From Tetracentron sinense (Eukaryota > Streptophyta > Magnoliopsida > Trochodendrales > Trochodendraceae): DNA of 64,000 nucleotides. The translations under genes were made by a program, and so were the position numbers. A model generated the notes under the pieces. It was not told the origin of the DNA and did no database searches. It saw only the letters and a program-made list of their open reading frames with translations. The first letter of the stretch is position 1, and each line of letters starts with the position of its first letter. Positions 47,454 through 58,274 of the stretch are shown here, piece after piece. The DNA lies in NCBI GenBank assembly GCA_015143295.1, contig CM026561.1, positions 37,018,875 through 37,082,874 of the forward strand, written 5' to 3'.

Positions 47454-48604
47454 GTGCTTTGATATCAATTTGTCACGCCCCAAGATCCGGATTTTCTGAA
47501 TCTCGAGGCATGATGTTATAGCAGATCAAATATGGTCAATACAAGTGAATCACATTCATTCTTTCCTTTTTCAAGTACACAAACCATAGTATCTTCAGAG
47601 CATAACTAAAAGATATTTTTCATTACAAAAACAAAATATGGACAATAGGCATCTAAAGTTTTTAAACCTTATACACAACTCACAACCAAAACACTGAGAC
47701 CAGAGTGCCTCCAAAATCTCAGGCATTGTCTCTCAAACCCTATACACCAAAAATCTATCTTCTCTACTACTCCTCACTCTGCAAAATAAACAATACAAGA
47801 AGAGCGATCTAGAAAGCTTAATAAGTAATTAATCATATTCTATAAAGTTCAAATCCGATAATACTTGTACTATTTCAAAATTTATGTAATTTAAACAAAA
47901 CATTTTACATAAACCTGAATGACTATCATTAGAATTGATTCTAAATTGTGCCACTGTCTAAATTAGAAATTAGCTGAACACATATAATTCCCAGATTACC
48001 ATAGAGTTAATGGGTGCACTGAATACCAAGTGTAACCTCAATTGATTTAGGGCTTATAGTCAAATCAGAAGAGGTCCAGATCAAATAATTACCTGGGCAG
48101 GTCCACATGTTTAGGGTCATTCACCCAAGGGCTTCCTATCACCCTTCTTAATGGTATTCTTTTCAAATTTGAAATGATATTCTTTTTCAGATTTCAGACA
48201 ATTAACAAGAAAATCGAAACCAAAATCACATTTCATATCAAATCTTATTTCAAATCACATTTAGCGCTATATTTAAATCATATAGCAAATATTTTCAGAT
48301 CAAATCATCTCAAATCATAATATTATGAAATCGAATCTGATTAAACAATTTCAGTCCAAATCATTCCAATTATATCTTATCATATCTTTAATCATATAAT
48401 ATTTTAAATTATATGTACCAATAAAACTGAATCCAAAAACTTATCAGAATTCTTACAGAAAATTCAAAATCCCATTTGAACTAATAATTTCATTTAAGTA
48501 TTGCCATGCATAAAGGTATTAGTAGTCTACTGATATTTACAATTAAAAAAACACAATAAAACCCTAAATAATTTCACATAAGAAATCATCATACATAGAG
48601 ATGT
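47454..48604 (-). mobile_element. Gypsy PBS and 5' LTR, minus strand (partial)
   Basis: On the minus strand the LTR ends CTTGGGGCGTGACA at 47471. The PBS TGATATCAAAGCAC (47454-47467, two mismatches to initiator-Met tRNA complement) comes next and then gag, so this is the 5' LTR of the gag fragment. Its outer end could not be found; the tandem array at 48605 may cut it. Confidence 0.65.
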
Positions 48605-49400
48605 TAGATAGATGAACTCTAGGGGTGACTGAATCTTAACCATCGTTAGTGGGTATTAAAATGGACACATGGCGATTTATAGAGATCTTTTAATTGTGAT
48701 TAAGCATAATTAACCAAAGGTTAATATGTTTAATTTTTCCTTAAAAGCAAGGTTAGATGGATTAAACTTAGGGGTGAGTGAATCTTAAGCACAATTAAGT
48801 GGGTGTTAAAGGAGACACGTGGTGGCTTGTAGAGCCCCCTTTAATTGTGGTTAAGCATAATCAACCTAAGATTTTTTTTTCTTCTAAAAATCAAGGTTAA
48901 ATGGATGAATCCTAGGGGTGAGTGAATTTTAACCACAGTTAGTGGGCATTAAAAGGGACACGTGGCGGCTTATAGAGCTCCCTTTAATTGTGGTTAAGCA
49001 TAAGCAACCTAGCTAAGGTTTTTTTTCTAAAAACCAAGTTTTGATGGATGAACCCTAAGGGTGAGTGAGTTTTATAGTTAGCGGGTGTTGAAAGGGACAC
49101 ATTGTGGCTTATAGAGATCCTTTAACTGTTGTTAAACATAATTAACCGAAGATTAATATTTTTTATTATATTTTCTTATAACCAAGGTTAGATTATTGAA
49201 TCCTTAGGATAAGTGAATCTTAACCACAGTTAGTGGGTGTTAAAAGGGACACATGATGGCTTGTAGAGCCCTCTTTAATTGCGGTTTAGCATAACCAACC
49301 TAAGGTTTTTTTTTCCCTAAAACTAAGGTTAGATGGATAAACCCTAGGGGTGAGTAAATCTTAATCATAGTTAATGTGTATTCAAGTAATAGGGGCGAAA
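48605..49400 (+). repeat. Tandem array, unit 141-149 bp, about 5.3 copies
   Basis: Units start near 48623, 48772, 48916, 49059, 49207 and 49348. Consensus GGGTGAGTGAATCTTAACCA, CAGTTAGTGGGTGTTAAAAG, GGACACGTGGCGGCTT, CTTTAATTGTGGTTAAGCAT, AACCAAGGTTAGATGGAT. Units differ by 10-20% by eye. Same family as the dispersed copies at 5.4-6.6 kb and 42.85-43.05 kb. Confidence 0.88.
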
Positions 49401-50411
49401 TGGGAAAAGGGTAACTTTAGTTAACAGTGTTATTATTAAGACCCTGACAGGGGAGGGCAGTGTAATTTCATAAACTAGAAGGGAGGTTTCTGAAATTTCA
49501 TCAAACCTCAAGGGAGGTGAGTGTATATATGCCTAGTAAGATTTGTAGTTTAATTGTATGTATCTTGTGCTTACTTAATTGTTAACATCCTTGTTCCCGT
49601 TCTGGTACACTTTGTATAGTGCATGCATGACTGAACCTCGTGGTCTATGTTAACTGTTTAGGTGGTTATATGATATTTTCTTCTGATATCTATGTCATAT
49701 GTCAATGTTGGAGCAGATAATATACATATTACCCTATTTAGGACATTATCAGTGCCCAAATCGGAAATTTAAGTTCGTAGGTTCATACTCATCCATGCAT
49801 TGAAGTTTAGATTTCATGTTCAACAATCATTGCATGACAAGTGCATTTCTTGTATCACCTAATTGGACGGATTAGTTGTAAACTATGTAATTTAGTTCTC
49901 TTGTAGGGCTAAATACAGGTTAACAACTTTTCGGTTTTGTTTGTGATATAGTGTATTTGTCTGTATATGATTCTTGAATTGTCTGGTTGGACAATTTAAG
50001 AATGCATAATCTCCAATATAGTCAGTTGGTCATTGTTTGTCCAGATTGAGGAAAATGTTGGCAGTTGTTTCTCTTGTTTTTTGGGTACATATTTAGACTA
50101 TGTGGCATACTTACCCTTAGTCTAAGTCGTGTGCTAGGAGAACCGTAGGGAAATGTTGCCAAAATTTTCTTGAAATGGAACAAAGCACTTGAGCAACTCA
50201 ATATTGGAGATTATGCATTCCTGAATGGGATAGGAACATCTCATCCGTTAGAAGAGAAGTTGAAAACGATAGGAAGCATGCATGTATACATATTGTGTAG
50301 ATGGGGAAGTCATTCGATAGCTGTTTTATTGCAATTGACTAATGTGATCAACGTTTGCTATTTCTCAGAATAGCTAACGAAGCAGGACTTAGAAATCTCA
50401 TCTCATCCCTC

Positions 50412-53400
50412 ATGGATAGGAGTTGGATTGGAAAGTCAAGGTACTATTTGTCATAAGTTTTGACGAAACTCGAAATGATAAAATATCAGTATCTAAGCAT
50501 ATGATCTTTTTTTGGTTACATAGGGTTTCAAAGGAATACATAGAAGGGGTGAAGAAGTTTATAGGGTTTGCATTAGCTCGTGGAGCGACTGATAATAATG
50601 GCGGTATGAAGTGTCCATATCTCAAATGCAACAATGTCCCTTATCAAGAGAGAGGTACAGCGTACAACCATACGATCTGTTATGGATTCGACTGTAATTA
50701 TAAAATCTAGTTTTATCACGTTGAATACATATTACAACACACATCGGTTGGCGGAAGAATGTCACAGAATCCTGACGTGCACGAAAGACAGAATGAGATG
50801 GAAGACTTGGTGCACAATTTGTTTGGGGTACCAAATCCAGATGAAACCGGTGCCAGTAGTCGAGATCCCACTCCTGAGGCAAATAAATGTTTTGAATTGG
50901 TAAAGGATGTGAGACAGGTTTTGTATCCAGGATGCCTGAATCACACGAAGTTGTCTGTCATCGTAAGATTATATCACATTAAGTGTCTTAGTTGATGGAG
51001 CAACAAATCATTCACCTTGTTGCTTGAGTTGTTGAAGGAGAAACTCCCCAAGGGATCAACACTACCGGATACGTACTTTCAGACAAAAAAAGTGATGTCT
51101 GACTTGAGGCTTAAATATGAAAAAATCGATGCTTGCCCTAATGATTGCATCTTTTACTAAAAAAATACTATGAACAAGCAATCATATGACATCTGTGGTG
51201 AATCAAGATGGAAGACAGAGGATGATCAGTTGGGAGGCAAGAAAAAGAAGACTCCTGTGAAGATTTTGCGTCACTTTCCGTTGAAACCCAGGTTACAAAG
51301 ATTTTTTATGTCGTCCAAGACTGCTTCTGAAATGAGATGGCATGATGAGGGTCGAACTAAGGATGAGAGGTTAAGGCATCCTGCAGACTCACCAGCCTAG
51401 GAAAATTTGGACAACAACTATCCTTTTTTTGCTTCGGATGCTCGAAATGTGAGACTTGGGTTGGTGACTGACGACTTCAATCCATTTGGGACGATGAGTA
51501 TCGCTCACAGCACATGGCCTGTGGTTCTTATCCCATACAACTTACCACTGTGGATGTGCATGAAGCAGCCGAACTTCATTCTGTCCTTGCTTATTCCTGG
51601 TCCCTCTGGGACTGAAAATGTCATTGATGTATACATGATGCCTCTAGTCGAAGAGTTGAAGGACTTGTGGGAAAATGGTTTGCCAATTTATGATGCATCG
51701 AAAAAGGAGACATTTGTAATGCGTGCGACATTGCTCTGGACCATTAGCGACTTCCCAGGATATGCTATGTTGTCTGGTTGGAGTACGAAAGGAAAGTTGG
51801 CATGCCCATTATGCCACAAGGACACTTGCAGTCGACACTTGTCTAATAGCAGGAAACAATGTTACATGGGGCACCGTCGTTTCCTAAAGGCGGATCACTG
51901 GTTTCAGAGGGACAAACACTCTTTTAATGGCACTCTAGAGTTAAGCACTGCTCCAATTACAATGTCTGGGTCCGATGTGTACCGTCAATTGGAGGGGATT
52001 GCTTTCTCCCTTGGGAAGCAGACAGGGAAAAAACGACGAATGCAGGCTACCCAAGAAGAAGCTGAGTATATTCTTTGAGTTTCCATATTGGGAACACAAT
52101 TTGTTGAGGCACAACCTTGATTTAATGCATATTGAGAAGAATGTATACGACAATGTGCTTGAAACATTGTTAGGTTTGGAAGGAAAAACGAAAGATAGCT
52201 TAAAAGCTCGACTCGACTTGGTTGATATGCACTTAAGACTAGCACTTCACCCTCAGTTGCAGCCTGGCATAAACAAAGTGTATCTGCCCCCAGCTTGTTT
52301 TTCGATGGACAATAATGAGAAAGAGTTGTTTTGCAAAGTTCTGAAGAGTGTGAAGGTGTCAGATGGTTACTCGTCTAATATTGCAAGACATGTCAATATC
52401 GGGCACCGTAAAATTTTTGGACTTAAGAGCCAAGACTCTCATGTCATAATGCAACAATTTCTACCATTGCCTGTGAGGAAGACATTGCCGAAGAATGTCA
52501 CTTCTGTGCTAATTGAATTGAGCAACTTTTTCCTGGTTTTATGTTCCAAAGTCTGTGATATCAAGGAACTGAGATGGTTAGAGGAGAAAATTGCGCTTAC
52601 ACTATGTCATTTAGAGAGAATTTTTCCACCAGCATTCTTTGATGTGATGGTGCACTTGCCTATACAACTGGCAACAGAGGCAGGGCTAGGTGGACATGTA
52701 CAATACCGATGGATGTATCACATCGAAAGGTATAACTTCAATTATAATGTATCAATTGCTCAAACTTCTTGTGGTTATATGATTGTCTCATTGTTTTACC
52801 TAAATTTAATTCCTATAGGTACTTGTCGACACTAAAATCGTATGTCCGCAACCGAGCTCAACCAGAGGGTTGCATAGCAGAAGGGTACTTGGCCGAAGAA
52901 TGCTTGACCTTCTGCTCAAGGTACCTAAATAATGTTGAATCGATGAGAAACTCACAACATATCAAGAGTAAGATGAATACTATCATGACTTTTTTGTTAA
53001 TTGTCTTTCATTTAATTTTCATTTTTCATTTTAACAGTCGATCTGGCTTTGAGAAATATGGATCGATTCGTTATTTGCAGTCAACACATGAATGTACTCA
53101 AGATGACCAATCCCAAACTAAGATCATCTCCGCACGAACTCCAAAGAAAGCACAGCGATCAGTTTGTTGAATGATTTAGGGGTTATGTAAGTCATATGCT
53201 CTTAACTTTTATATTTGTACAACATATACACGAAGTTTTGCATATTGAACCAATCTTATTATGTAAATCATATGCCTTTGGCCTTCAAATAGGTTGAAAA
53301 GCTGCGAGCGTCATGCAGTTCCATGTCTGACGAGATTAAATGTCTCGCATACGATCCACAGACAGTCGCACAAAGTTTTAAGGGCTACGTCATCAATGGA

Positions 53401-54042
53401 TATAGGTTTTGTACTATGGATAGAGAGCGCGGACGTAGGAGTCAACATAGTGGTGTTACGGTCACTGCAACGAATCTTTGTTTTGCATCTTCTAGGGACA
53501 GAATTCCCATTGCAAGAGATATAACCTACTATAGCCGCTTAACCGACGTTGTGCAATTGATGTATTCAGAAAGCATAAAATTTGTATTGTTTAAGTGCGA
53601 CTGGGTTGATGTGATGTCACAGAGTAGAGGAATAAAGATCGATGCCTTTGGGTTTACGCTTGTGAACTTTACACGCCTGCCCCCGACACTCGCTATGTCT
53701 CATGAACCATATGTTATGGCATCTCAAGTAGAGCAGGCATTTTATGTAGAAGATCCTTTTGACCTAGGTTAACATGTTGTCATCAAGACAAAACCAAGAG
53801 ACTTCTTCGACATGAATGAAGAATCTACTGTGGACGATAATGCATTCAAAGAAAACGAGCCATTCAACAACCAACATTTAGATGCCACTAAACATGACGA
53901 TGACGGAGGTGTCAGTTGGGTGAGATTAGGGATTACCGGAACAACTGTTGATGTGCCCCCTCAAGTGCAACTCCACCAAGCTTCTTCAACTGAATCTAGT
54001 GATGATGAAGTTGAATCGGACTATAACGATGAAATAGATTGA
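50412..54042 (+). pseudogene. CACTA TNP2-like transposase, multiply broken
   Basis: Exon 1 (50412-50440, MDRSWIGKSR) splices at GT 50441 to 50524. The N-terminal Transposase-associated domain follows (SKEYIEGVKKFIGFALARGA, CPYLKCNN). The Transposase_21 domain lies at about 51170-52060 (FNPFGTMSIAHSTWPVVLI, FILSLLIPGPSG, YDASKKETF, LSGWSTKGKLACPLC). After a frameshift near 52060 come the DUF4218 region (LLRHNLDLMHIEKNVYDNVL, FPPAFFDVMVHLPIQLA) with an intron at 52730-52818, and then DUF4216 (VQLMYSESIKFVLFKCDWVD). It ends in an acidic tail at 54042. In-frame stops at 50708, 50993, about 51158, 51398, about 53174 and 53770, mostly at conserved Trp positions. Non-functional. Confidence 0.9.
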
Positions 54043-56051
54043 AACGAATAATATGTACCTAAATATACAAATAGAAACAATGTAACTTTAATCCAATCGC
54101 GGAGGTAAATGAAGATATTTTTTCAAAGAACGATGCTATCGGTTGTTTATTTACTTGTTAATGGCGAAATCCAGATACTTTTATGTGTTTAAACTCTCTA
54201 AGTACGAAATTTCCTTTACTTGGTTAAGTATTTATTTGCATATTAATGACGAAATCCATATACTTTCATAATTGAGAAAACTCTCTAAGTATGAAATTTC
54301 CTTTACTTGGTTAATTATTTATTTGTATGTTAATGACGAAATCCAAATATTTTTATGTGTTTAAACTCTCTAAGTATGAAATTGTCATTAATGGGTTTTT
54401 TATTTGCATGTTCTTTTTCAGATGGATCCTGCAGGACCTAATGGTTTGCCACCACATGCGGAATCCTCTGTACCTGAGCCCAGGCCTAGTAAGAAGACCT
54501 AAGGCCGTACCCGGATGCTGAGTATGCACAGTGTCCAGCCGGGGGAGATGACAGTGGTTGAGATCGACGATCTTGTCCAGCCCGTAGGGACGGGTGGCAA
54601 GACGTTAGGTCAGTTTTTGGGTACCATAACCCGTGACCCGCACCTTTTGCTCTTCGATGTTGGTTAGAGGGACATCGGCGCCAAGGCCAAGGCATGTTTT
54701 TGGCATCTAGTCCAGGTAAGACGCAAAAAATATGCATGTCTTATAGTTTTCATTTTTGATTAGGTAGCATTTGTTATATTAGTTGAAAAAGTAAGCAATT
54801 GACAATGTGATCCAGGAACATTTCCAGCTCTCGCCTACCCTCGATCATAATGTCTTCCTCTCACTCGAGCATTAGTGGAGGGACTGGAGGTTGAGTTTGA
54901 GGACGAAATACATGATCGCGGAGCTTGGACCGGCGGGCATCTATGCTAGATGCCCCTCAGATAATCCAGAGAGCAAGTGGCATGGCCTTGTCAATTATTG
55001 GTTCTCCGAGACAAGGATGGTATTTCTTCATTAACCTCTTTATTCTATTATGTAATAGACTTCAATTATGTCACTTCTCCATTCTAAACGGGAATAAATT
55101 TCAATTTTGCAGAAAAGAAGTGCTCAAAATAAAGAGAATCAGAAAAAGCAGAAGGTGATGCACACTTCTAAGTCGAAGAGCTTTGCTCGCGTGAGAGACG
55201 CGATGGTATGTTCGAAGAAACGTTTCCTAAATTTAAAATTTATCATATCTTTAAGTTGTGTTGACTAGTTGATGTTGTCATTATTGGGAGCATAGAAAAA
55301 GGCAAGCCCGACCCAGACAGCCCCGGGGCATGCAAAGGTGTGGATCGCCACGCACCAAGACAAGAATGGTGCACCGATGAGCAAGAAGGCTGGAGAGTTG
55401 ATGGTCAGTAATCTTTAGAAGTTAGAATAATCCATAATATAAAATATTAAATTTTTTAACATATGCGACATCCAACAACTGTTTCCAATTGTTTGTAGGG
55501 ACGCATGAGGGAGCTCCTGGCGTAGCTACCGGATGGGTTGCAGGACAGTACGGCGTGAGATGATATATTCTCCTAGGTCATGCCGCCTGAGCATCTTGGG
55601 AGCATATGTGGTCTCAGATTAGGCCCGACCGCCACCCAGTTAGGCTGGTCACGATCGTCGAGCCATGCCGGTTCGACGTCAGGAGCTGCTGAGACCCAGA
55701 TGCTGAGGGATCAGCTCGAGGATACGAGAGCACTTTTGGTGACCCAGCAAACTCAGATCACTCAGTCCAGGCGACCCTCGACCGGGTATTACAGGGGCTG
55801 GGGCTGGGGTAGGTATATAATCTAATCGACATTTATTAAACATGTTTAATAATGTGATCTTGAATCATTTATTGTCTCAAATACATCACGAACAGCATGT
55901 AGGTGAGCCTTCGACAGCAATACATGCGTCGGAGCAGGTAAATGTTAATTTTAAAAGTTTTATTTCCTATTTTTAACTGCATTAGAGCATTCCTAGCAGC
56001 CTCACCAAATTTTACTCACCAAAATAGCCAAAACTCACAAAAAGTTAGTGG

Positions 56052-56430
56052 TGGTGCTAGTGGTGGTGGATGGGTGGTAGTGGTGATGGGTGATTGTAGT
56101 AGTGATGGTAGTGATAGTGGTGGTAGGTAGTGGTGGCGGTAGTGATGGTAGTGGTGGTGGATGGGTGGTAGTGGTGATGGGTGATTGTAGTAGTGATGGT
56201 AGTGATAGTGGTGGTAGGTAGTGGTAGCGGTAGTGATGGTAGTGGTGGTGGATGGGTGGTAGTGGTGGTGGGTGATTGTTGTAGTGATGGTAGTGATAAT
56301 GGTGGTAGGTAGTGGTGGCGGTAGTGATGGTAGTGGTGGTGGTGGTGGTAGTAGTGGTAGTGGTGGTGGGTGGGTGTATGGTAGTGGTGGTGGTAGTGAT
56401 GGTAGTGGTGGTGGGTGGGTGTATGCAAAA
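56052..56430 (+). repeat. 91-bp minisatellite, about four copies
   Basis: Units begin at 56061, 56152, 56243 and 56334, exactly 91 bp apart. They are built entirely of GTGGTG, GATGGT, GTAGTG triplets (TGGTGGTGGATGGGTGGTAG, TAGTGATGGTAGTGATAGTG). The strand is almost pure purine plus T with strong G skew. Antisense frames give Thr/His/Pro-rich peptides, which I treat as artefacts. Just upstream, GAGCATTCCTAGCAGCC looks like a MITE end. Confidence 0.92.
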
Positions 56431-56924
56431 ATCTGTCATAGTTAGTTATGGACATGTTGAGTCATTGTGAATAGAAACCAAGAACATAGTTTAGTTAACT
56501 TAAAATATCTTCTTTGTTAGATTACTGTTAACTTAGACTAAATTTGTTTTTTTTGTTTTTACTTATATTCTAGTTAGTTTGTTTGATTAGTATGAACTTA
56601 GGCTAAATCTATGTTTTTAGTTAGTTGTCACCTAAATCAGGTTATTAGTTAGTCTAAGACATCTAAAATCTAGTTTTAGCATAAGTTGTAGGTCTAGGGT
56701 TAGTCTAGGGTAGTCCTCAACTTAGGTTAGATCTTAACCTATGATTGTCTCATTGCTTAGCCTAAAATTCCTTTTAGTTAAACATTTTAGATTTAGTTCC
56801 AATCGTAGTTTAGAATAAAAATCCTTTAGAATAAATCTTTTTTGGTTAATTCCGAGGTTAGATCTACCATGTATAAACATATGTTATACATAGTTCCTGG
56901 TCCATCTTTGAGTTGTTTGAAAAT

Positions 56925-57050
56925 AAACCCGATTAGGATTTGGTGCGAGGTTGTAGGTTTAGGCTAAAATAGACTTTCACATCTGGAATTCGGTCTTGTC
57001 GGTGCCCAAATCGGGCATACGGCCTCGGTGATGATGTAACTCCAACATTA
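56925..57050 (+). repeat. Isolated copy of the 179-bp satellite unit
   Basis: GTAGGTTTAGGC, then ACATCTGGAATTCGGTC, then CCCAAATCGGGCATACGGCC: part of the same unit as the main array but 1.2 kb to its left. It is closest to subtype A. Confidence 0.75.
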
Positions 57051-57124
57051 GTTAGCATTAAATTCAAAACAATGATCAAGTTTGACCTGCAAATTGCATG
57101 TTATGCCTCGATGTACCACCCACC

Positions 57125-57270
57125 CAGTTCTTGCACTGCTTATTACAACCGCATTTACTTAAGACTATACTTGATAAATTTTCTTACTAAATGACCCTTG
57201 CATGGGTCAAGAATGTCTTCATTCTTGAACTGCTCATACGGACACTAGTTACAATAAAAAGTCCGGTCAT
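57125..57270. repeat. Inverted duplication, left arm
   Basis: Reverse complement of 58095-58240: TTATTACAACCGCATTTA, TTGATAAATTTTCTTACTAA, ATGACCCTTGCATGGGTCA, TTACAATAAAA. Arms are about 90% identical by eye and enclose about 0.8 kb with no gene beyond a 101-codon unassigned frame at 57752-58057. Confidence 0.8.
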
Positions 57271-58094
57271 GTTGAGTTAGGTGATTTATAGATATACATT
57301 CGTTTAGAAACTCTTCCTTGACCAAGCCTTCACGTGTGCATGCACACGGAATGGATGATGATGACATACAGTGACCAAACCAACGTGAACAACAATGTTC
57401 ACCTTTGGTTATGTCGTTGACATTGTGGAGGGTTTCGTGCTACTTAACAACCACCAAACTACGTGAATTTGAATAACCTGTACCTTTTTTATTTCTTTTT
57501 CTTCTTATCCAGCTATCCATTTCATCATTACCGTTCCCAACAACTTTCTTTATGGTTTAGATGAAGGTCATCTAAACCAATCAGAGATAGACGTATGGGC
57601 CTCTTGGGACCCAAATCGGCCTGACTTCCACATACTTTGTCTGAATCCAGTTGTAAAATTTTAGTTGAAGATAAATATCCTCAATCATATAGAATTATTG
57701 AACCTACTTTTTCTTTGATGAAACTAATGAAAGAATTGTGCGACTGTTTTTTTGGAAATGGGTACTAATTCGACGGATAACAAACCATCTCTGAATGGTT
57801 TGGATGACCTCTATCCTAAGAAGGAAGTTGTCGCGAACGATACTAGTGTAGGGAATCATAAGAGAAAAAAATCAAAATTTTCAGCCTATTCAAATTCACA
57901 TAGTTTGGCAGTTCTTAAGTACCACGGAATCGAATACGATGTTAACGACATAACCAAAGTGAATATTATTGTTCACGTTGTTTCGTTCATTGTATGTTAT
58001 CATCATCGATTCCGTGTGCATGCTGATGTGAAGACCCGATCAAGGAAGATGTTTTAAAAAATGTATATCTATGCATCACAGGCCTCATCATCAC

Positions 58095-58240
58095 CGAATC
58101 TTTTATTGTAAAGAGTTTCCGCATAAGCGACCCAAGAATGAGAACATTCCTGACCCATGCAAGGGTCATTTAGTAAGAAAATTTATCAAGTCTGTTCTTC
58201 ACTAAATGCGGTTGTAATAAGTCGTGCAGGAACCGACATC
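58095..58240. repeat. Inverted duplication, right arm
   Basis: Partner of 57125-57270; it ends directly at the beginning of the 179-bp satellite array. Confidence 0.8.
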
Positions 58241-58274
58241 GGATTTCAACGAAACGAATTCCCACATGTAGCTT

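Noticed and set aside
56035-56455. Thr/His/Pro-rich frames of 130 codons on the minus strand
   Set aside because: Produced by the triplet-built 91-bp minisatellite; two frames are open at once, so no coding meaning.
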